This document shows, one piece after another, positions 23,753-32,994 of a DNA stretch of 64,000 nucleotides. The stretch covers positions 1,426,001 to 1,490,000 of the forward strand of contig OZ253536.1 in the NCBI GenBank assembly GCA_965262425.1, read 5' to 3'. Each line of letters begins with the position of its first letter. The first letter of the stretch is position 1. Position numbers and translations under genes: made by a program. Origin of the DNA: CAZOZZ01 sp965262425. Lineage in GTDB: Bacteria > Acidobacteriota > Terriglobia > 20CM-2-55-15. The notes under the pieces were generated by a model. That model made no database searches, was not told the DNA's origin, and was given only the letters and a program-made list of their open reading frames with translations.

Positions 23753-26385
23753 TGTTGTTGCCGTTGTACCTGTTCCAGGGTTTCGATCAGGCTCGAGAAA
23801 CCACCGAGCGTGATCAGGTTGAAGGCCAGCTCACCCTGGTTGGATGCGACGATCCGGTCGGTCTCGGCGGTGACACACACCATCGTGGCCGGCGTGTTGG
23901 CGGCTGTCTCCCGGATCGCTTCGATCTGGTCGTCGGTGAGTGTGTCCTCGGGTAAGGGGATATAGTCGGCTATAGTCGCAAGCATGGGCGTCATGTTCTG
24001 GTAGAGGATAGCGGAACAGTAGTTCAGACCTCCCGCAGGCAGACGGCTCTGGAACTCATCCGAACTGGCGAGCGTGTAGCGACTCTGATTGTACTGCAGC
24101 GCATTTGATACGAGCGCCCGGCTGGGCGCCATGATCATGTAGCCGCCCGAATAGGTGTAGTGGACCTGGGAGCCTGTTTCGAGAATCGAAACCGTCTGGT
24201 AAATCTGACCTCCCACCGACTCGGCGGTCAGTTCGATCCCCTGATGATTTTCGGCCGCAGCCAGCTGATTGAACTCTGATATCAGCCGTTCAATCGTGTT
24301 CTGGAACCGGGCGGAGTCATAGACCTCCGTCACAACCTTCCAGGCCGGTGTCGGAAGCAACGGGCCGTCGATTGCGATAACGAACTCGCCGCCCAACGGA
24401 GACGCGACATCGTACTGAATGTCGATCATATGCTCCTGCTGGAATGTCGCGATGTCGTTCCATGCTTCCGGATCCATCGTTCGCAGCGTGTCGAAAAGCT
24501 CACCCACGATGGAAGCAGGATCCTTGGTCAGGCCTGCGACGACGCCGAACGTGTCGGGCGAGACGTAATCCAGTCCACCCATTGGCGCGGGCGTCCCTAA
24601 CCACGAGGCGATACCGGCGCGGGTTTGATCGAAGTTCATGATCGCCCGTGTGGCACTCTGCCCGGCGACGACCTTGTAGTCGATGACCAGATCCTGGAGA
24701 TTATTGATGCCGATTCCCTCGGGAACACCGTCGGACGATTCGCCGATCAGAGCGTCGATATCCGCCGCGAAAAGCCAATCGGTTCCAGCGCCGTAGGCCG
24801 TCGCAAGAGATCCGTAAAATTCGGTGGCGGCAAACGCTGATGTCCCACCGAGCACCGTGTCGAGAACGTCTGCAACACGTTGGGCTGAGGATGAGAAAAC
24901 TAACAGGCCGCCCTCGACATAAACGACGGGGTCCGAGCTACCGGCCAGGGCGGCGACTTCCGCCCCGGTCGTGACGATGTGGAGGACCTCCGGATCGGGC
25001 GAAACCGCGATCGCAGCCCGCAACAGGATGACAACGTTTTCGGCATCTGTCACTTCTGCCAGAAGCAACGGGTCCGAGTTGTTTCCGTCACGTCCAAGGG
25101 CGAGGACGACTTCGTTGCCGAGCAGGCCCGACAACGCCCGGACCTGTTCGATCATCTGTTCGATCGACAGGTTTCCCTCTTCGGCGGCCCGTTGTGCCGA
25201 CTCGTTCCACCACCGTTGAATCACGGGATTTTCGTCGATTCTTTGCTTGAAAACATCGTAAGCGCTCGTGAGCGTGAGCGCCACGTTCGGGAAGGCCACG
25301 TACATCACCGTATCGGAGGGCACGATGTTCAACAGGTTGGAGGAGTATCTCAGGCCCTGGGAAGCGATGGCATCCCTCAGTTGGTCTGTCGCTCGTGAAA
25401 ACTCGGCAAGCAGGGCGATGTGAAGTTCGAGCTCCTGGCTCCACGCGATCTCCTGTTCGATCGGTACCAGAGTCAGGCTCTCGGTAGAATTGAACTGTTC
25501 GCCGGGGAACAGTGCCGTCTCGGTGGACTCGTTTTCGACGAGAACTTCGCCTTCAATCACCGATACACGGGATCCTTTCGCACCCTCGCTTACAGAGAAC
25601 ACCGTTCCGACAACCGAAACCTCGGTGTCGTCGGTGGAGACATAGAGATGTCCCGATCTCTGCTCGGCGGCCCGGACGATGACGCTGCCGCGTTCGAGTC
25701 GAATGCGGATGCCGTCCGCAGCGGCCATCAAACTTATCTCGGACCGCTCTCGCATTTCGATCCGGCTACCATCGTCGAGCTCGATGATGGCGCCCGAGTT
25801 CGTCGCCGTGCGGATCGGCTCTCCTGCGCCGATTTCGGCGCCCGCCGTTATCGGAAGCAGTTGCTGGCCGTCCAGCCGGAAGAGTTGCCCACGGACCGTC
25901 TGGGCCGAGGCATGCACTTCGACCGGGAACAGCAACAAGCCGACGAGACCGGATTGCTGAATCCCGACAGCCAGAAGCAGCGTGGCGGCGATACCCATCG
26001 CCGCCCATTGCCAGGTCGGGAGTGGGTTTCGGCGCGGTCTTCGGACAGATGTGACATGGGGCTCGGACGAACGAGCGCTTGTCAGGGCCTTTCGGCACGG
26101 CAAACATTCGCGGCTGTGGTCTTCAAGCAGCAGCGTACGGGCCGAACTGAGCCTTCCGGCAAGGTATTCGGGTATGAGCGATTGGTAGTCCCCGCAACCC
26201 CGGATCGCTTCGGTTTCCGGACCGGCGAGAGCCGGTTCGGCGGACACCTCGACCGATCCTTCCGCGATACGTGCCCAGACGCGGGCGGCCGCTTCTTCGA
26301 CCTGGGCTGGATCCGGATGTGTGTTACGGATTTCGTCAATCGCACGATCAAGCGCATGGGCGGGCTTTTGACGTTTGGACTCCAT
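23749..26385 (-). CDS. Anti-sigma/FecR fusion with a large DUF3352-like periplasmic part
   Basis: An 878-residue single-pass membrane protein. The N-terminal cytoplasmic part carries a zinc-finger-like HxxxCxxC (His90, Cys94, Cys97 in DHSRECLPCRKAL), as in ZAS anti-sigma factors. One transmembrane helix follows (about 124-152). Next is a FecR domain (about 160-300; VRGQLFRLDG, LDDGSRIEMRERSEI, VVGTVFSV, VIEGEVLVEN). The remaining roughly 570 residues resemble DUF3352 proteins (SDTVMYVAFPN, LAEVTDAENVVILLR, LVFSSSAQRV), of unknown role. It starts with an ATG overlapping the sigma-factor stop (TGATG), preceded by TAGGAGGT. It probably restrains the ECF factor and couples an envelope signal to the downstream ABC genes. 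Confidence 0.82.
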   Translation of the reverse strand: MESKRQKPAHALDRAIDEIRNTHPDPAQVEEAAARVWARIAEGSVEVSAEPALAGPETEAIRGCGDYQSLIPEYLAGRLSSARTLLLEDHSRECLPCRKALTSARSSEPHVTSVRRPRRNPLPTWQWAAMGIAATLLLAVGIQQSGLVGLLLFPVEVHASAQTVRGQLFRLDGQQLLPITAGAEIGAGEPIRTATNSGAIIELDDGSRIEMRERSEISLMAAADGIRIRLERGSVIVRAAEQRSGHLYVSTDDTEVSVVGTVFSVSEGAKGSRVSVIEGEVLVENESTETALFPGEQFNSTESLTLVPIEQEIAWSQELELHIALLAEFSRATDQLRDAIASQGLRYSSNLLNIVPSDTVMYVAFPNVALTLTSAYDVFKQRIDENPVIQRWWNESAQRAAEEGNLSIEQMIEQVRALSGLLGNEVVLALGRDGNNSDPLLLAEVTDAENVVILLRAAIAVSPDPEVLHIVTTGAEVAALAGSSDPVVYVEGGLLVFSSSAQRVADVLDTVLGGTSAFAATEFYGSLATAYGAGTDWLFAADIDALIGESSDGVPEGIGINNLQDLVIDYKVVAGQSATRAIMNFDQTRAGIASWLGTPAPMGGLDYVSPDTFGVVAGLTKDPASIVGELFDTLRTMDPEAWNDIATFQQEHMIDIQYDVASPLGGEFVIAIDGPLLPTPAWKVVTEVYDSARFQNTIERLISEFNQLAAAENHQGIELTAESVGGQIYQTVSILETGSQVHYTYSGGYMIMAPSRALVSNALQYNQSRYTLASSDEFQSRLPAGGLNYCSAILYQNMTPMLATIADYIPLPEDTLTDDQIEAIRETAANTPATMVCVTAETDRIVASNQGELAFNLITLGGFSSLIETLEQVQRQQQ

Positions 26386-26930
26386 CACTGACCTCCTACG
26401 AACGAGCGGAGAGATTTTCGGAGACTGCCGCGTGCTCGAAATAGCGTCACGGCAATGGACCCGGTCGACGTGCCCAGCATTTTCGCGATGTCCCGGTTGC
26501 TGTACCCTTCGATATGCCGCAGGGCAAAGACCTCGGCGGCTCTGGGGTTCAGTTCCGACAGCGCTCCTCGAAGCTTCGCGCCAAGCTCGGTGCTCTTGTG
26601 CTCCCGGTACGGGTCTGGACGGGAATCCTTGATCCAGGGCTCCATCTCCGTAATCGAAACACTGCGACCGCGCTTGCGCACGATGTCGAGGGCAACGTTG
26701 ATCGCTGCACGGTGAAGGTAAGGGGGCCATCCGCCCTTGAGATCCGGAGTGGACTCCCTTCGAATGAGCCGCATGAATAAGGTCTGCAGCGCATCCTCCG
26801 CGTCGGTGCTGTTGCCGGTTATCCGAAAAGCCGCGCGGTAGACCAGATCATAATGATCCAGAAATACCTGCTCCAGCTCTTTGGATGGGGATTGGCTTTT
26901 CTTTGTTTGCACGTCGACAGGCAATTTCAT
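26385..26930 (-). CDS. ECF-family RNA polymerase sigma factor
   Basis: A 181-residue sigma70-family factor. Region 2 is FLDHYDLVYRAAFRITGNSTDAEDALQTLFMRLI-like, and region 4 is ALSELNPRAAEVFALRHIEGYSNRDIAKMLGTSTGSIAVTLFRARGSLRKSL-like with a helix-turn-helix. It heads the leftward operon and is translationally coupled to the FecR-type gene. AAGGAG directly abuts the ATG at 26930, which is too close; TTG two codons later, at normal spacing, may be the true start. The 378 bp upstream hold repeat D and otherwise nothing recognisable. Confidence 0.9.
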   Translation of the reverse strand: MKLPVDVQTKKSQSPSKELEQVFLDHYDLVYRAAFRITGNSTDAEDALQTLFMRLIRRESTPDLKGGWPPYLHRAAINVALDIVRKRGRSVSITEMEPWIKDSRPDPYREHKSTELGAKLRGALSELNPRAAEVFALRHIEGYSNRDIAKMLGTSTGSIAVTLFRARGSLRKSLRSFVGGQ

Positions 26931-27121
26931 CTCCTTGTTGGTCTACAACCCCATTAACGACAGTGGTTGGAACAAATTAACAAGAAAATGAAAACTCCCT
27001 CGCTCCTGTGTCCAAGGTCAGTGATGTGATCGAATTCAATCCCTCAAACATCATTACGCACCCCCAGGTTAAAACGTTCAAAGTATTGCCCGGAAATGAA
27101 TTACGAGCCCTACAAAGGACA

Positions 27122-27241
27122 GCGTGTCGGGGTGGCCGTCCCCGGCCACCCGCGGTTCAAGCGACGGAAGTATCGGGGGGAGGCTTCAGTGGGCGTATTC
27201 CGCAATCCCGCGGGCGCCCACGGAGGGACGCCCCGACACGC
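27122..27241. repeat. Cruciform-like palindromic repeat D
   Basis: The outer 11-bp arms GCGTGTCGGGG (27122-27132) and CCCCGACACGC (27231-27241) enclose two internal hairpins: GGTGGCCG-TCCC-CGGCCACC (27131-27150) and GTGGGCG...CGCCCAC (27189-27221). It lies between the divergent sigma-factor and THI5-like genes. A partial relative, gggacggccgccccgacact, occurs near 20016-20035. Confidence 0.65.
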
Positions 27242-27308
27242 GATCTCGAACGTTGCGGGGGAGCCCTCAATCTCCCTCAGATGTGTCGGTTGGGGTATTG
27301 TAGCTGGC

Positions 27309-28193
27309 ATGGCCGGTCTGGTTCGAATCCTGGTCTCTCGACACTCTGCATTTTACTCGCCCCTGATCGTGACGATTGCAGGGGGGTTCCTGAAGGATGA
27401 GGGCCTGGAGTCCAGCTACGCGGTCAAACCTCCCGATCGGGGAACATTCGAGATGCTGGAAGCCAGCGAGGTGGATGTCGTCCAGTCGGCTGTTTCATCC
27501 AATTGGGGCCGCCTCGAGAGGGGAATCACGGACCTGCCGGCCCATTTTGCACAGATCAATGGTCGGGACGGATTCTGGATCACCTCCAGGAGCCCCGGTC
27601 CGTTCAGGTGGAAGGATCTGGAAGGGAAGCGGTTGCTGGCCGATCACGGGCCGCAGCCGCTGGCCATGCTTCGGTACGCGGCGACCCGGCAGGGGGTCGA
27701 TTGGAACGAGGTCAGGCTGATTGACGCAGGAAGTCCCCCCGCGATGGACGCTAGGTTCCGTTCCGGCGATGGCGATTTTGTTCACCAGCAGGGTCCCGCC
27801 CCGCAGCAATTGGAGAGTGACGGATCAGGCTATGTTGTGGCCTCTGTGGGTGAAGCGATGCCGACGGTAGCATTCAGCAGCCTGATGGCGTCCCGCCGGC
27901 ATCTGGAAAGTCCTGAGGCGTCCGGGTTCGTCCGCGCCTACCGGGGGGCCCTCCGGTGGATCGAGGGAGCTCCGGGCGCGGAAATTGCGGCCCGGGAAGC
28001 GGAGTTCTTCAGTGACGTCGAACCCCGAGTACTGACGGCGACCATCGATGCTTACAAGCGGGTCGGATGTTGGTCGATGGATTCGGAAATCCACCCGGAA
28101 CAATACGAACAGTCTCTCGATGTGTTCCGTGCAGCCGGCCTCATCAGCAGTCGTCCTCCGTATGACCAGGTCGTCGTTCTACCTCCTGAATGA
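27309..28193 (+). CDS. THI5/NMT1-like periplasmic-binding-protein fold protein without signal peptide
   Basis: A 294-residue protein resembling ABC-type substrate-binding proteins of the SsuA/THI5/NMT1 group: LVSRHSAFYSPLIVTIAGGFLKDEGL, EMLEASEVDVVQSAVSSNWG, and WKDLEGKRLLADHGPQPLAMLRYA. It starts at ATG 27309 with no secretion signal and no adjacent permease or ATPase. It may therefore be a cytoplasmic member, for example in thiamine-pyrimidine-type chemistry or ligand sensing. A longer frame upstream reads through repeat D and is not credible. The aldehyde dehydrogenase gene follows 77 bp downstream. Confidence 0.65.
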   Translation: MAGLVRILVSRHSAFYSPLIVTIAGGFLKDEGLESSYAVKPPDRGTFEMLEASEVDVVQSAVSSNWGRLERGITDLPAHFAQINGRDGFWITSRSPGPFRWKDLEGKRLLADHGPQPLAMLRYAATRQGVDWNEVRLIDAGSPPAMDARFRSGDGDFVHQQGPAPQQLESDGSGYVVASVGEAMPTVAFSSLMASRRHLESPEASGFVRAYRGALRWIEGAPGAEIAAREAEFFSDVEPRVLTATIDAYKRVGCWSMDSEIHPEQYEQSLDVFRAAGLISSRPPYDQVVVLPPE

Positions 28194-28270
28194 TTTATAG
28201 ATGAAAGTGATACATTAATTGAACGCAATTACAGGACTGTAAAAGCGTAGCTTACGCTGGAGATGTAGCG

Positions 28271-29638
28271 ATGCCAATTGAATCGGTGAATCCCGCTACC
28301 GGCACACTGATCCAGAAATACGAAGAGATGGACCCAGAAACGGTGGACCAGATCCTTGACGGTGCCGAGAGGGCCCACCGGGCCTGGCGCCCTCTGTCTT
28401 TCGCCGAGCGAGCGTCCGGGTTGCAAAAAGCTGCCGAAATCTTACGGGGGCGAGTGGAACCCTACGCTGCATTGATGGCATGGGAGATGGGAAAGCCACT
28501 CGCACAGGGCCGTGGGGAGGTCGAAAAGTGTGCCTGGGTGTGCGACTTCTACGCCGAGCAGGCCGAGTCGTTTCTTGGTTCGGAGGACATCAAGTCCGAC
28601 GCCATCCGAAGCCAGGTGCGTTTCGAGCCGCTGGGCGTCATTCTTGCCGTCATGCCGTGGAACTTTCCCTTCTGGCAGGTGTTTCGCTTTGCGGCGCCGG
28701 CCCTGATGGCAGGGAACGGGGCAGTCCTCAAACATGCTTCGAACGTACCGGGTTGTGCTCTGGAGATCGAACGCGTATTCGCCGAAGCGGGCCTTCCCGA
28801 AGGTCTGTTCAGGACCCTGCTCATAGGTGCGTCCGGCGTCTCGCGTGTCATCGAAAACCCGATCGTAAGGGCCGTCACGTTGACGGGCAGCACTCCGGCC
28901 GGGAAGGCCGTCGCGGCGAAAGCAGGTTCGGAATTGAAGAAGACCGTTCTCGAGTTGGGCGGCAGCGATCCATACCTGATCCTTGACGACCAGGACCTGG
29001 AGCTGACGGCCGAAGATTGCGCAGCCGCTCGTCTCGTCAACGGTGGGCAGAGTTGTGTTGCGGCCAAGCGATTCATCGTTCTGGGGTCGATCCGGGAAAG
29101 GTTTGAGAGCCTTCTGGTCGAGAAAATGAAAGCGTACCGAATGGGGGATCCTACCGACGAGGGAGTGCGAATCGGGCCGCAGGCACGCCACGACCTCCGG
29201 GACGAATTGCATCGACAGGTTCGTCGCAGCGTCGATGCCGGCGCTCGGGTTTTGCTGGGTGGCAGCCTTCCGCAGGTGTCCGGGGCGTTCTATCCTCCGA
29301 CCGTCCTTACCGGCGTCCGGAAAGGCATGGCCGCCTACGACGAAGAGATGTTCGGGCCCGTGGCCGCCGTGATCTCGGCCGTCGACGAGGACGACGCTAT
29401 CCGGATGGCCAACGACACGGTATTTGGCCTTGGCGCTGCCGTCTACACATCCGACTCGGCCCAGGCGGAGCGGGTTGCCGCACAAATCGAAGCCGGGTGC
29501 TGCTTCATCAACGGCTTCGTCCGGTCCGACCCCAGGTTACCTTTCGGAGGTATCAAACAATCCGGTTATGGCCGCGAACTCTCCGCCTTCGGCATCCGGG
29601 AATTCGTCAACATCAAAACCATTTACCGGGTCCGTTAA
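28271..29638 (+). CDS. NAD(P)-dependent aldehyde dehydrogenase, succinate-semialdehyde type
   Basis: A 455-residue soluble enzyme of the aldehyde dehydrogenase superfamily, closest in pattern to short succinate-semialdehyde dehydrogenases. Landmarks are VNPATGTLI at the N-terminus, VMPWNFPFWQVFRFAAPALMAGN, LTGSTPAGKAV, general base Glu in LELGGSDPYL, nucleophile Cys in NGGQSCVAAKRF, and EEMFGPVAAV. It oxidises an aldehyde to the acid; the exact aldehyde is not determined. No neighbour indicates a GABA pathway. Confidence 0.88.
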   Translation: MPIESVNPATGTLIQKYEEMDPETVDQILDGAERAHRAWRPLSFAERASGLQKAAEILRGRVEPYAALMAWEMGKPLAQGRGEVEKCAWVCDFYAEQAESFLGSEDIKSDAIRSQVRFEPLGVILAVMPWNFPFWQVFRFAAPALMAGNGAVLKHASNVPGCALEIERVFAEAGLPEGLFRTLLIGASGVSRVIENPIVRAVTLTGSTPAGKAVAAKAGSELKKTVLELGGSDPYLILDDQDLELTAEDCAAARLVNGGQSCVAAKRFIVLGSIRERFESLLVEKMKAYRMGDPTDEGVRIGPQARHDLRDELHRQVRRSVDAGARVLLGGSLPQVSGAFYPPTVLTGVRKGMAAYDEEMFGPVAAVISAVDEDDAIRMANDTVFGLGAAVYTSDSAQAERVAAQIEAGCCFINGFVRSDPRLPFGGIKQSGYGRELSAFGIREFVNIKTIYRVR

Positions 29639-29660
29639 CCTCATTTCCGATACGTTTCTT

Positions 29661-29839
29661 AGGGCCCGCTCAAGAATTACTTCGCAGGCTGGCGCCCAGA
29701 TTTGCGTCAGATTCGGTTGCGACCGATTTGAGCAGACCGGAGGAATAGCCTGCTATTTCGAGGATCTGCGAGTGAGGAGCGACCGAAGATGGCGTGAAGA
29801 TGGGATGCCAGAATGTGAAGTTATTTTTGAGTGGGCCCT
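29661..29839. repeat. Large imperfect palindrome, about 180 bp
   Basis: The left arm 29661-29717 begins AGGGCCCGCTCAA and the right arm 29782-29839, read on the other strand, begins AGGGCCCACTCAA. They align over about 57 bp with roughly three quarters matching, including ACTTC, CTGGC and TTCGGT blocks. No target duplication or coding sequence was seen. It fills most of the 322-bp gap between the aldehyde dehydrogenase and the M48 protease genes. Confidence 0.65.
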
Positions 29840-29960
29840 GGTGCCGAATTTCGTTTCAGCCAGTCCAAATACCTCATGTGATCCTCGTGAATAACATCTT
29901 CGCAGAAACCGAAATCGGTGGGGGCCGCGGGCCGGATCCCACCTTTGGAGGACGTCAGAA

Positions 29961-31337
29961 ATGAAGGTCAACAGCGGAATCGCTCACCGAACGACGATCG
30001 TACTCCTGCTCAGCGTGATGTCTGTCGGCATCGCCGAGGCACAGCGTACCGAACTCAAACCTGGGTGGAACATGTTCTCCCCGGAAGAAGACGTCGAGAT
30101 GGGGCGCCAGGTGTCGCGGGAAGCGGAGCGGGAACTCGCCATCATCGACGACTTTGAGCTCGAGAGTTATCTCAACCGCCTGGGCCACCGTTTGTCGGAC
30201 CAGGCTCCAGGCGCCGACTACCCGTACCAGTTCAAGCTCGTTAACGACAAGACGATCAATGCGTTCGCCTTGCCAGGGGGGTTCATCTACATCAACCGCG
30301 GGATCATTGATGCGGCCGATCGGGAGGCTGAGCTTGCCGGCGTGATAGGGCACGAGATCGGACATGTGGCCTTGCGGCACGGTACGAACCAGGCGTCCAA
30401 GGCTTATCTGGCCCAGGCGCCGCTGGCGATCCTGGGCGGTGTTTTCGGCGGAGGCGGTGTGGCGTCGGTACTGACCCAGCTTGGAATCGGTTTCACCGCA
30501 AACTCTGTTTTTATGAAGTTTTCGCGGGACGCGGAGCGGCAGGCCGATCTGCTGGGAGCTCAGATCTTGTTCGATGCCGGTTACGACCCTACCGGAATGA
30601 CTGAGTTGTTCGAGAAGCTGGCAGCCGATGGCGGTGGCGGGGCCGAGTTCTTCAACAGTCACCCGAATCCGGGAAACCGAGTGCGTGACGTCGGAGAGGA
30701 AATCGACCGTCTCGGACGCTCCTCGCGCGGCTACCGGGATAGTTTTTCGGATTTCCGTCGGGTGAAAGCTCGTTTGGCCGATATACCCGAAGCTTCTCCC
30801 CGGGATCGTCCGAACCGCAACACGCGTCGGGACGACCGTTCCACGGGACGGCCGGATCGCCCGTCGACCAGATATCAACGCTTCGAGAGCCGCGAGTTGC
30901 GGTTTTTCTATCCGGACAACTGGCGCGTCTATGAGGGCCGGAACTCGGTGACGGTTGCTCCAGAGCGCGGTGTCATCGGCCGGGACGGCGCGCTTGCCTT
31001 CGGTATGCTCGTGTCGACATTCGAACCCCGGACCGACCGGAGAGGACGCCTCTCGCTCGAAGGCGCCACGGATCAGTTGATCGACAGCCTTCGTCGATCG
31101 AATCCAGGGACACGAATCCGTCAGGGTTATCGTCGTGGCCGCATCAGCGGTCGGGCCGCCCTGTCGGTGGTGATGATCGGCGATTCGCCCGTCGAAGGCG
31201 CCGAACGCAACTGGCTCCTGACCACGTTCGGCCCCGGCAACCTGCTCTATTACTTCATCGCCGTCGCGCCGGAATCGGACTTCAGAACCTACGAACCGAC
31301 GTTCGAGTCCATCTTCGATTCCATTCGCCTCCGCTAA
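29961..31337 (+). CDS. Exported M48-family metalloprotease with extra C-terminal domain
   Basis: A 458-residue protein with a signal peptide ending at GIAEAQ. The protease core holds the zinc motif HEIGH (His131, Glu132, His135) and a third ligand, Glu190, in SRDAERQADLLG, as in BepA/YfgC and Loi-like periplasmic M48 enzymes. FFNSHPNPGNRV closes the core near residue 240. A basic linker (about 265-295) leads to a C-terminal domain of about 150 residues (LRFFYPDNWRVYEG...IFDSIRLR) resembling PsbP/DcrB-like folds. Likely role: quality control of outer-membrane or periplasmic proteins. Confidence 0.87.
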   Translation: MKVNSGIAHRTTIVLLLSVMSVGIAEAQRTELKPGWNMFSPEEDVEMGRQVSREAERELAIIDDFELESYLNRLGHRLSDQAPGADYPYQFKLVNDKTINAFALPGGFIYINRGIIDAADREAELAGVIGHEIGHVALRHGTNQASKAYLAQAPLAILGGVFGGGGVASVLTQLGIGFTANSVFMKFSRDAERQADLLGAQILFDAGYDPTGMTELFEKLAADGGGGAEFFNSHPNPGNRVRDVGEEIDRLGRSSRGYRDSFSDFRRVKARLADIPEASPRDRPNRNTRRDDRSTGRPDRPSTRYQRFESRELRFFYPDNWRVYEGRNSVTVAPERGVIGRDGALAFGMLVSTFEPRTDRRGRLSLEGATDQLIDSLRRSNPGTRIRQGYRRGRISGRAALSVVMIGDSPVEGAERNWLLTTFGPGNLLYYFIAVAPESDFRTYEPTFESIFDSIRLR

Positions 31338-31411
31338 TTCGGGAACGGAGGCGAAACTCTTTTACTATGTTGTTGTATTAAAACGCTTTGTCGAGTTGTT
31401 CCTCCGTCCCT

Positions 31412-31969
31412 TTAATTTAGTTTTTTGTAGGTTCCCAGGATCTGATCCCAGAGTGGTGAGGTGACTCCATAGCACGATTTGTCGTCGACGAAGTGGTGGA
31501 GGAAGTGTCTTCTGCGGTGGGCGGCCAGGCCGAGGTCCGAGGAGCTGGTGTGGACGCCGTAGTGTACCCATTCGTAGTAGAGAAAGCCGGTCCAGATTCC
31601 GGCCATGAGCCCGACCGTCCGGAACTCGCTTTGGGTGATGACGTAGAGAGATATCAGGATCGCTATCGACATCGGGACGCTGAAGCGTGCACGAACCAGG
31701 ATCTGGTCGTTTCGGTGGGGCTCGGCATGGTGGAGAAGGTGGAACTGTCGAACGATTTTCCGCACGGTCGGAACCTTCGAGTTCCAGTGAAAGACAACCC
31801 GGTGCAGTCCGTACTCCAACAGGCTCCACAGAAGTAAGCCCGTGGGGATGAGCCAGACCCACTCGACGGGCGATCGGCCAGGTTCTGCCGAGTTTGCAGC
31901 GTAGCCGAGTATTCCCCCAGCCAGGGGATACATCCAGAACGAACAGAAGCGCTGCAGAGTCGCGAACAT
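31412..31969 (-). CDS. Fatty-acid hydroxylase/sterol desaturase superfamily membrane protein
   Basis: A 185-residue membrane protein carrying the di-iron histidine motifs of the superfamily: LHRVVFH, HLLHHAEPH and HRRRHFLHH, with a further WVHYGVH. Hydrophobic segments at about 28-47 and 100-130 flank the second motif. It would hydroxylate or desaturate a lipid chain using oxygen. It is convergent with the M48 gene and divergent from the NHL gene. Confidence 0.85.
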   Translation of the reverse strand: MFATLQRFCSFWMYPLAGGILGYAANSAEPGRSPVEWVWLIPTGLLLWSLLEYGLHRVVFHWNSKVPTVRKIVRQFHLLHHAEPHRNDQILVRARFSVPMSIAILISLYVITQSEFRTVGLMAGIWTGFLYYEWVHYGVHTSSSDLGLAAHRRRHFLHHFVDDKSCYGVTSPLWDQILGTYKKLN

Positions 31970-32085
31970 TCCAAGATTATATTCCTTCCTTTGACCACCG
32001 TTCTGGCTGTTTTCATTTCACTTTGGGAATCCGCAGGGCATCGAGTAGAATGTCCACAACTACGCTACTCATCGGGGGCTCTTGT

Positions 32086-32994
32086 ATGCGTAACCTGTGG
32101 ATTGTGTGTGTGTTGGCGTTGATCGTCGGCGTTTTTGCCCAAGCGGGTGTCCAGTCGCCGGCGATGGTCGAACCCAGTGGGAACTACGAACTCGACCAGG
32201 ATTGGGCCGAGCTCCCCGCGGGTGAGGAATTTGGTGCGGTTTCCTGGGTCGCCATCGATGCCCGTGGTTTCGTCCACGCGTTCAGGCGCGACGGGCCGAT
32301 CTTCAACTTCGATGACCACGGGAAGTTCCTTCGTTCGTGGGGGAAAGGCATAGCTAAATGGACGCACGGCCTGCGTGTGGATCACGAAGGCTACATCTGG
32401 GCAACGGACGGGCAAGGGCATCAGATCAAGAAGTTCAGTGCCGGAGGCGAGCTCCTAATGACGCTCGGAAAATATGACGTCGCGGGGGACGGTCCCGAGA
32501 CGTTCAACCGTCCGACCGACGTCGCTGTTGCTCCTAACGGAAACTTCTACGTCTCCGATGGATATGGGAATTCCCGCGTTGCCCTTTTCAGCAAGGACGG
32601 TACGTTCATCAAGGACTGGGGGACCAAGGGCGACGCGCCAGGGCAGTTCGACACGCCACACTCGGTTGTGATCGATCCCGCCGGTCGTGTCCTGGTGGCG
32701 GATCGCCAGAACGACCGCGTTCAGATCTTCGATGCCGAGGGAACTTTCCTCGAGGAATGGACGGATCTTGGCAGGCCATACGGTTTGGCTATCTATGACG
32801 GAAAGGTCTTTGTCGCAGACGGCGTTCTGGGCAGGGTCGCGATTGCGGACCTGGCGACCGGAAAGCTCGTGGACGTTATCGAAGGAGCCGAGATGGCACA
32901 TGGGATCGAAGTCGACCCGATGGGCAACGTCTATGTGGCGTCGAACCGCGGCTCCAGCCTGAAGAAATTTGTGTTGAGCAAAGGATCGAACTGA
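32086..32994 (+). CDS. Exported NHL-repeat beta-propeller protein
   Basis: A 302-residue protein with signal peptide MRNLWIVCVLALIVGVFAQA. At least four NHL-type repeats are visible: HGLRVDHEGYIWATDGQGHQI, NRPTDVAVAPNGNFYVSDGYGN, DTPHSVVIDPAGRVLVADRQND and HGIEVDPMGNVYVASNRGSS. The pattern resembles the peptidyl-alpha-hydroxyglycine amidating-lyase-like branch, but I do not infer that reaction. Start chosen at ATG 32086 because the signal peptide begins there; longer in-frame extensions overlap the divergent hydroxylase gene. Confidence 0.82.
   Translation: MRNLWIVCVLALIVGVFAQAGVQSPAMVEPSGNYELDQDWAELPAGEEFGAVSWVAIDARGFVHAFRRDGPIFNFDDHGKFLRSWGKGIAKWTHGLRVDHEGYIWATDGQGHQIKKFSAGGELLMTLGKYDVAGDGPETFNRPTDVAVAPNGNFYVSDGYGNSRVALFSKDGTFIKDWGTKGDAPGQFDTPHSVVIDPAGRVLVADRQNDRVQIFDAEGTFLEEWTDLGRPYGLAIYDGKVFVADGVLGRVAIADLATGKLVDVIEGAEMAHGIEVDPMGNVYVASNRGSSLKKFVLSKGSN

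Noticed and set aside
25420..26391. Forward 323-residue open frame
   Set aside because: It is a shadow of the FecR-type gene on the opposite strand, which has clear domains, coupling and ribosome sites.
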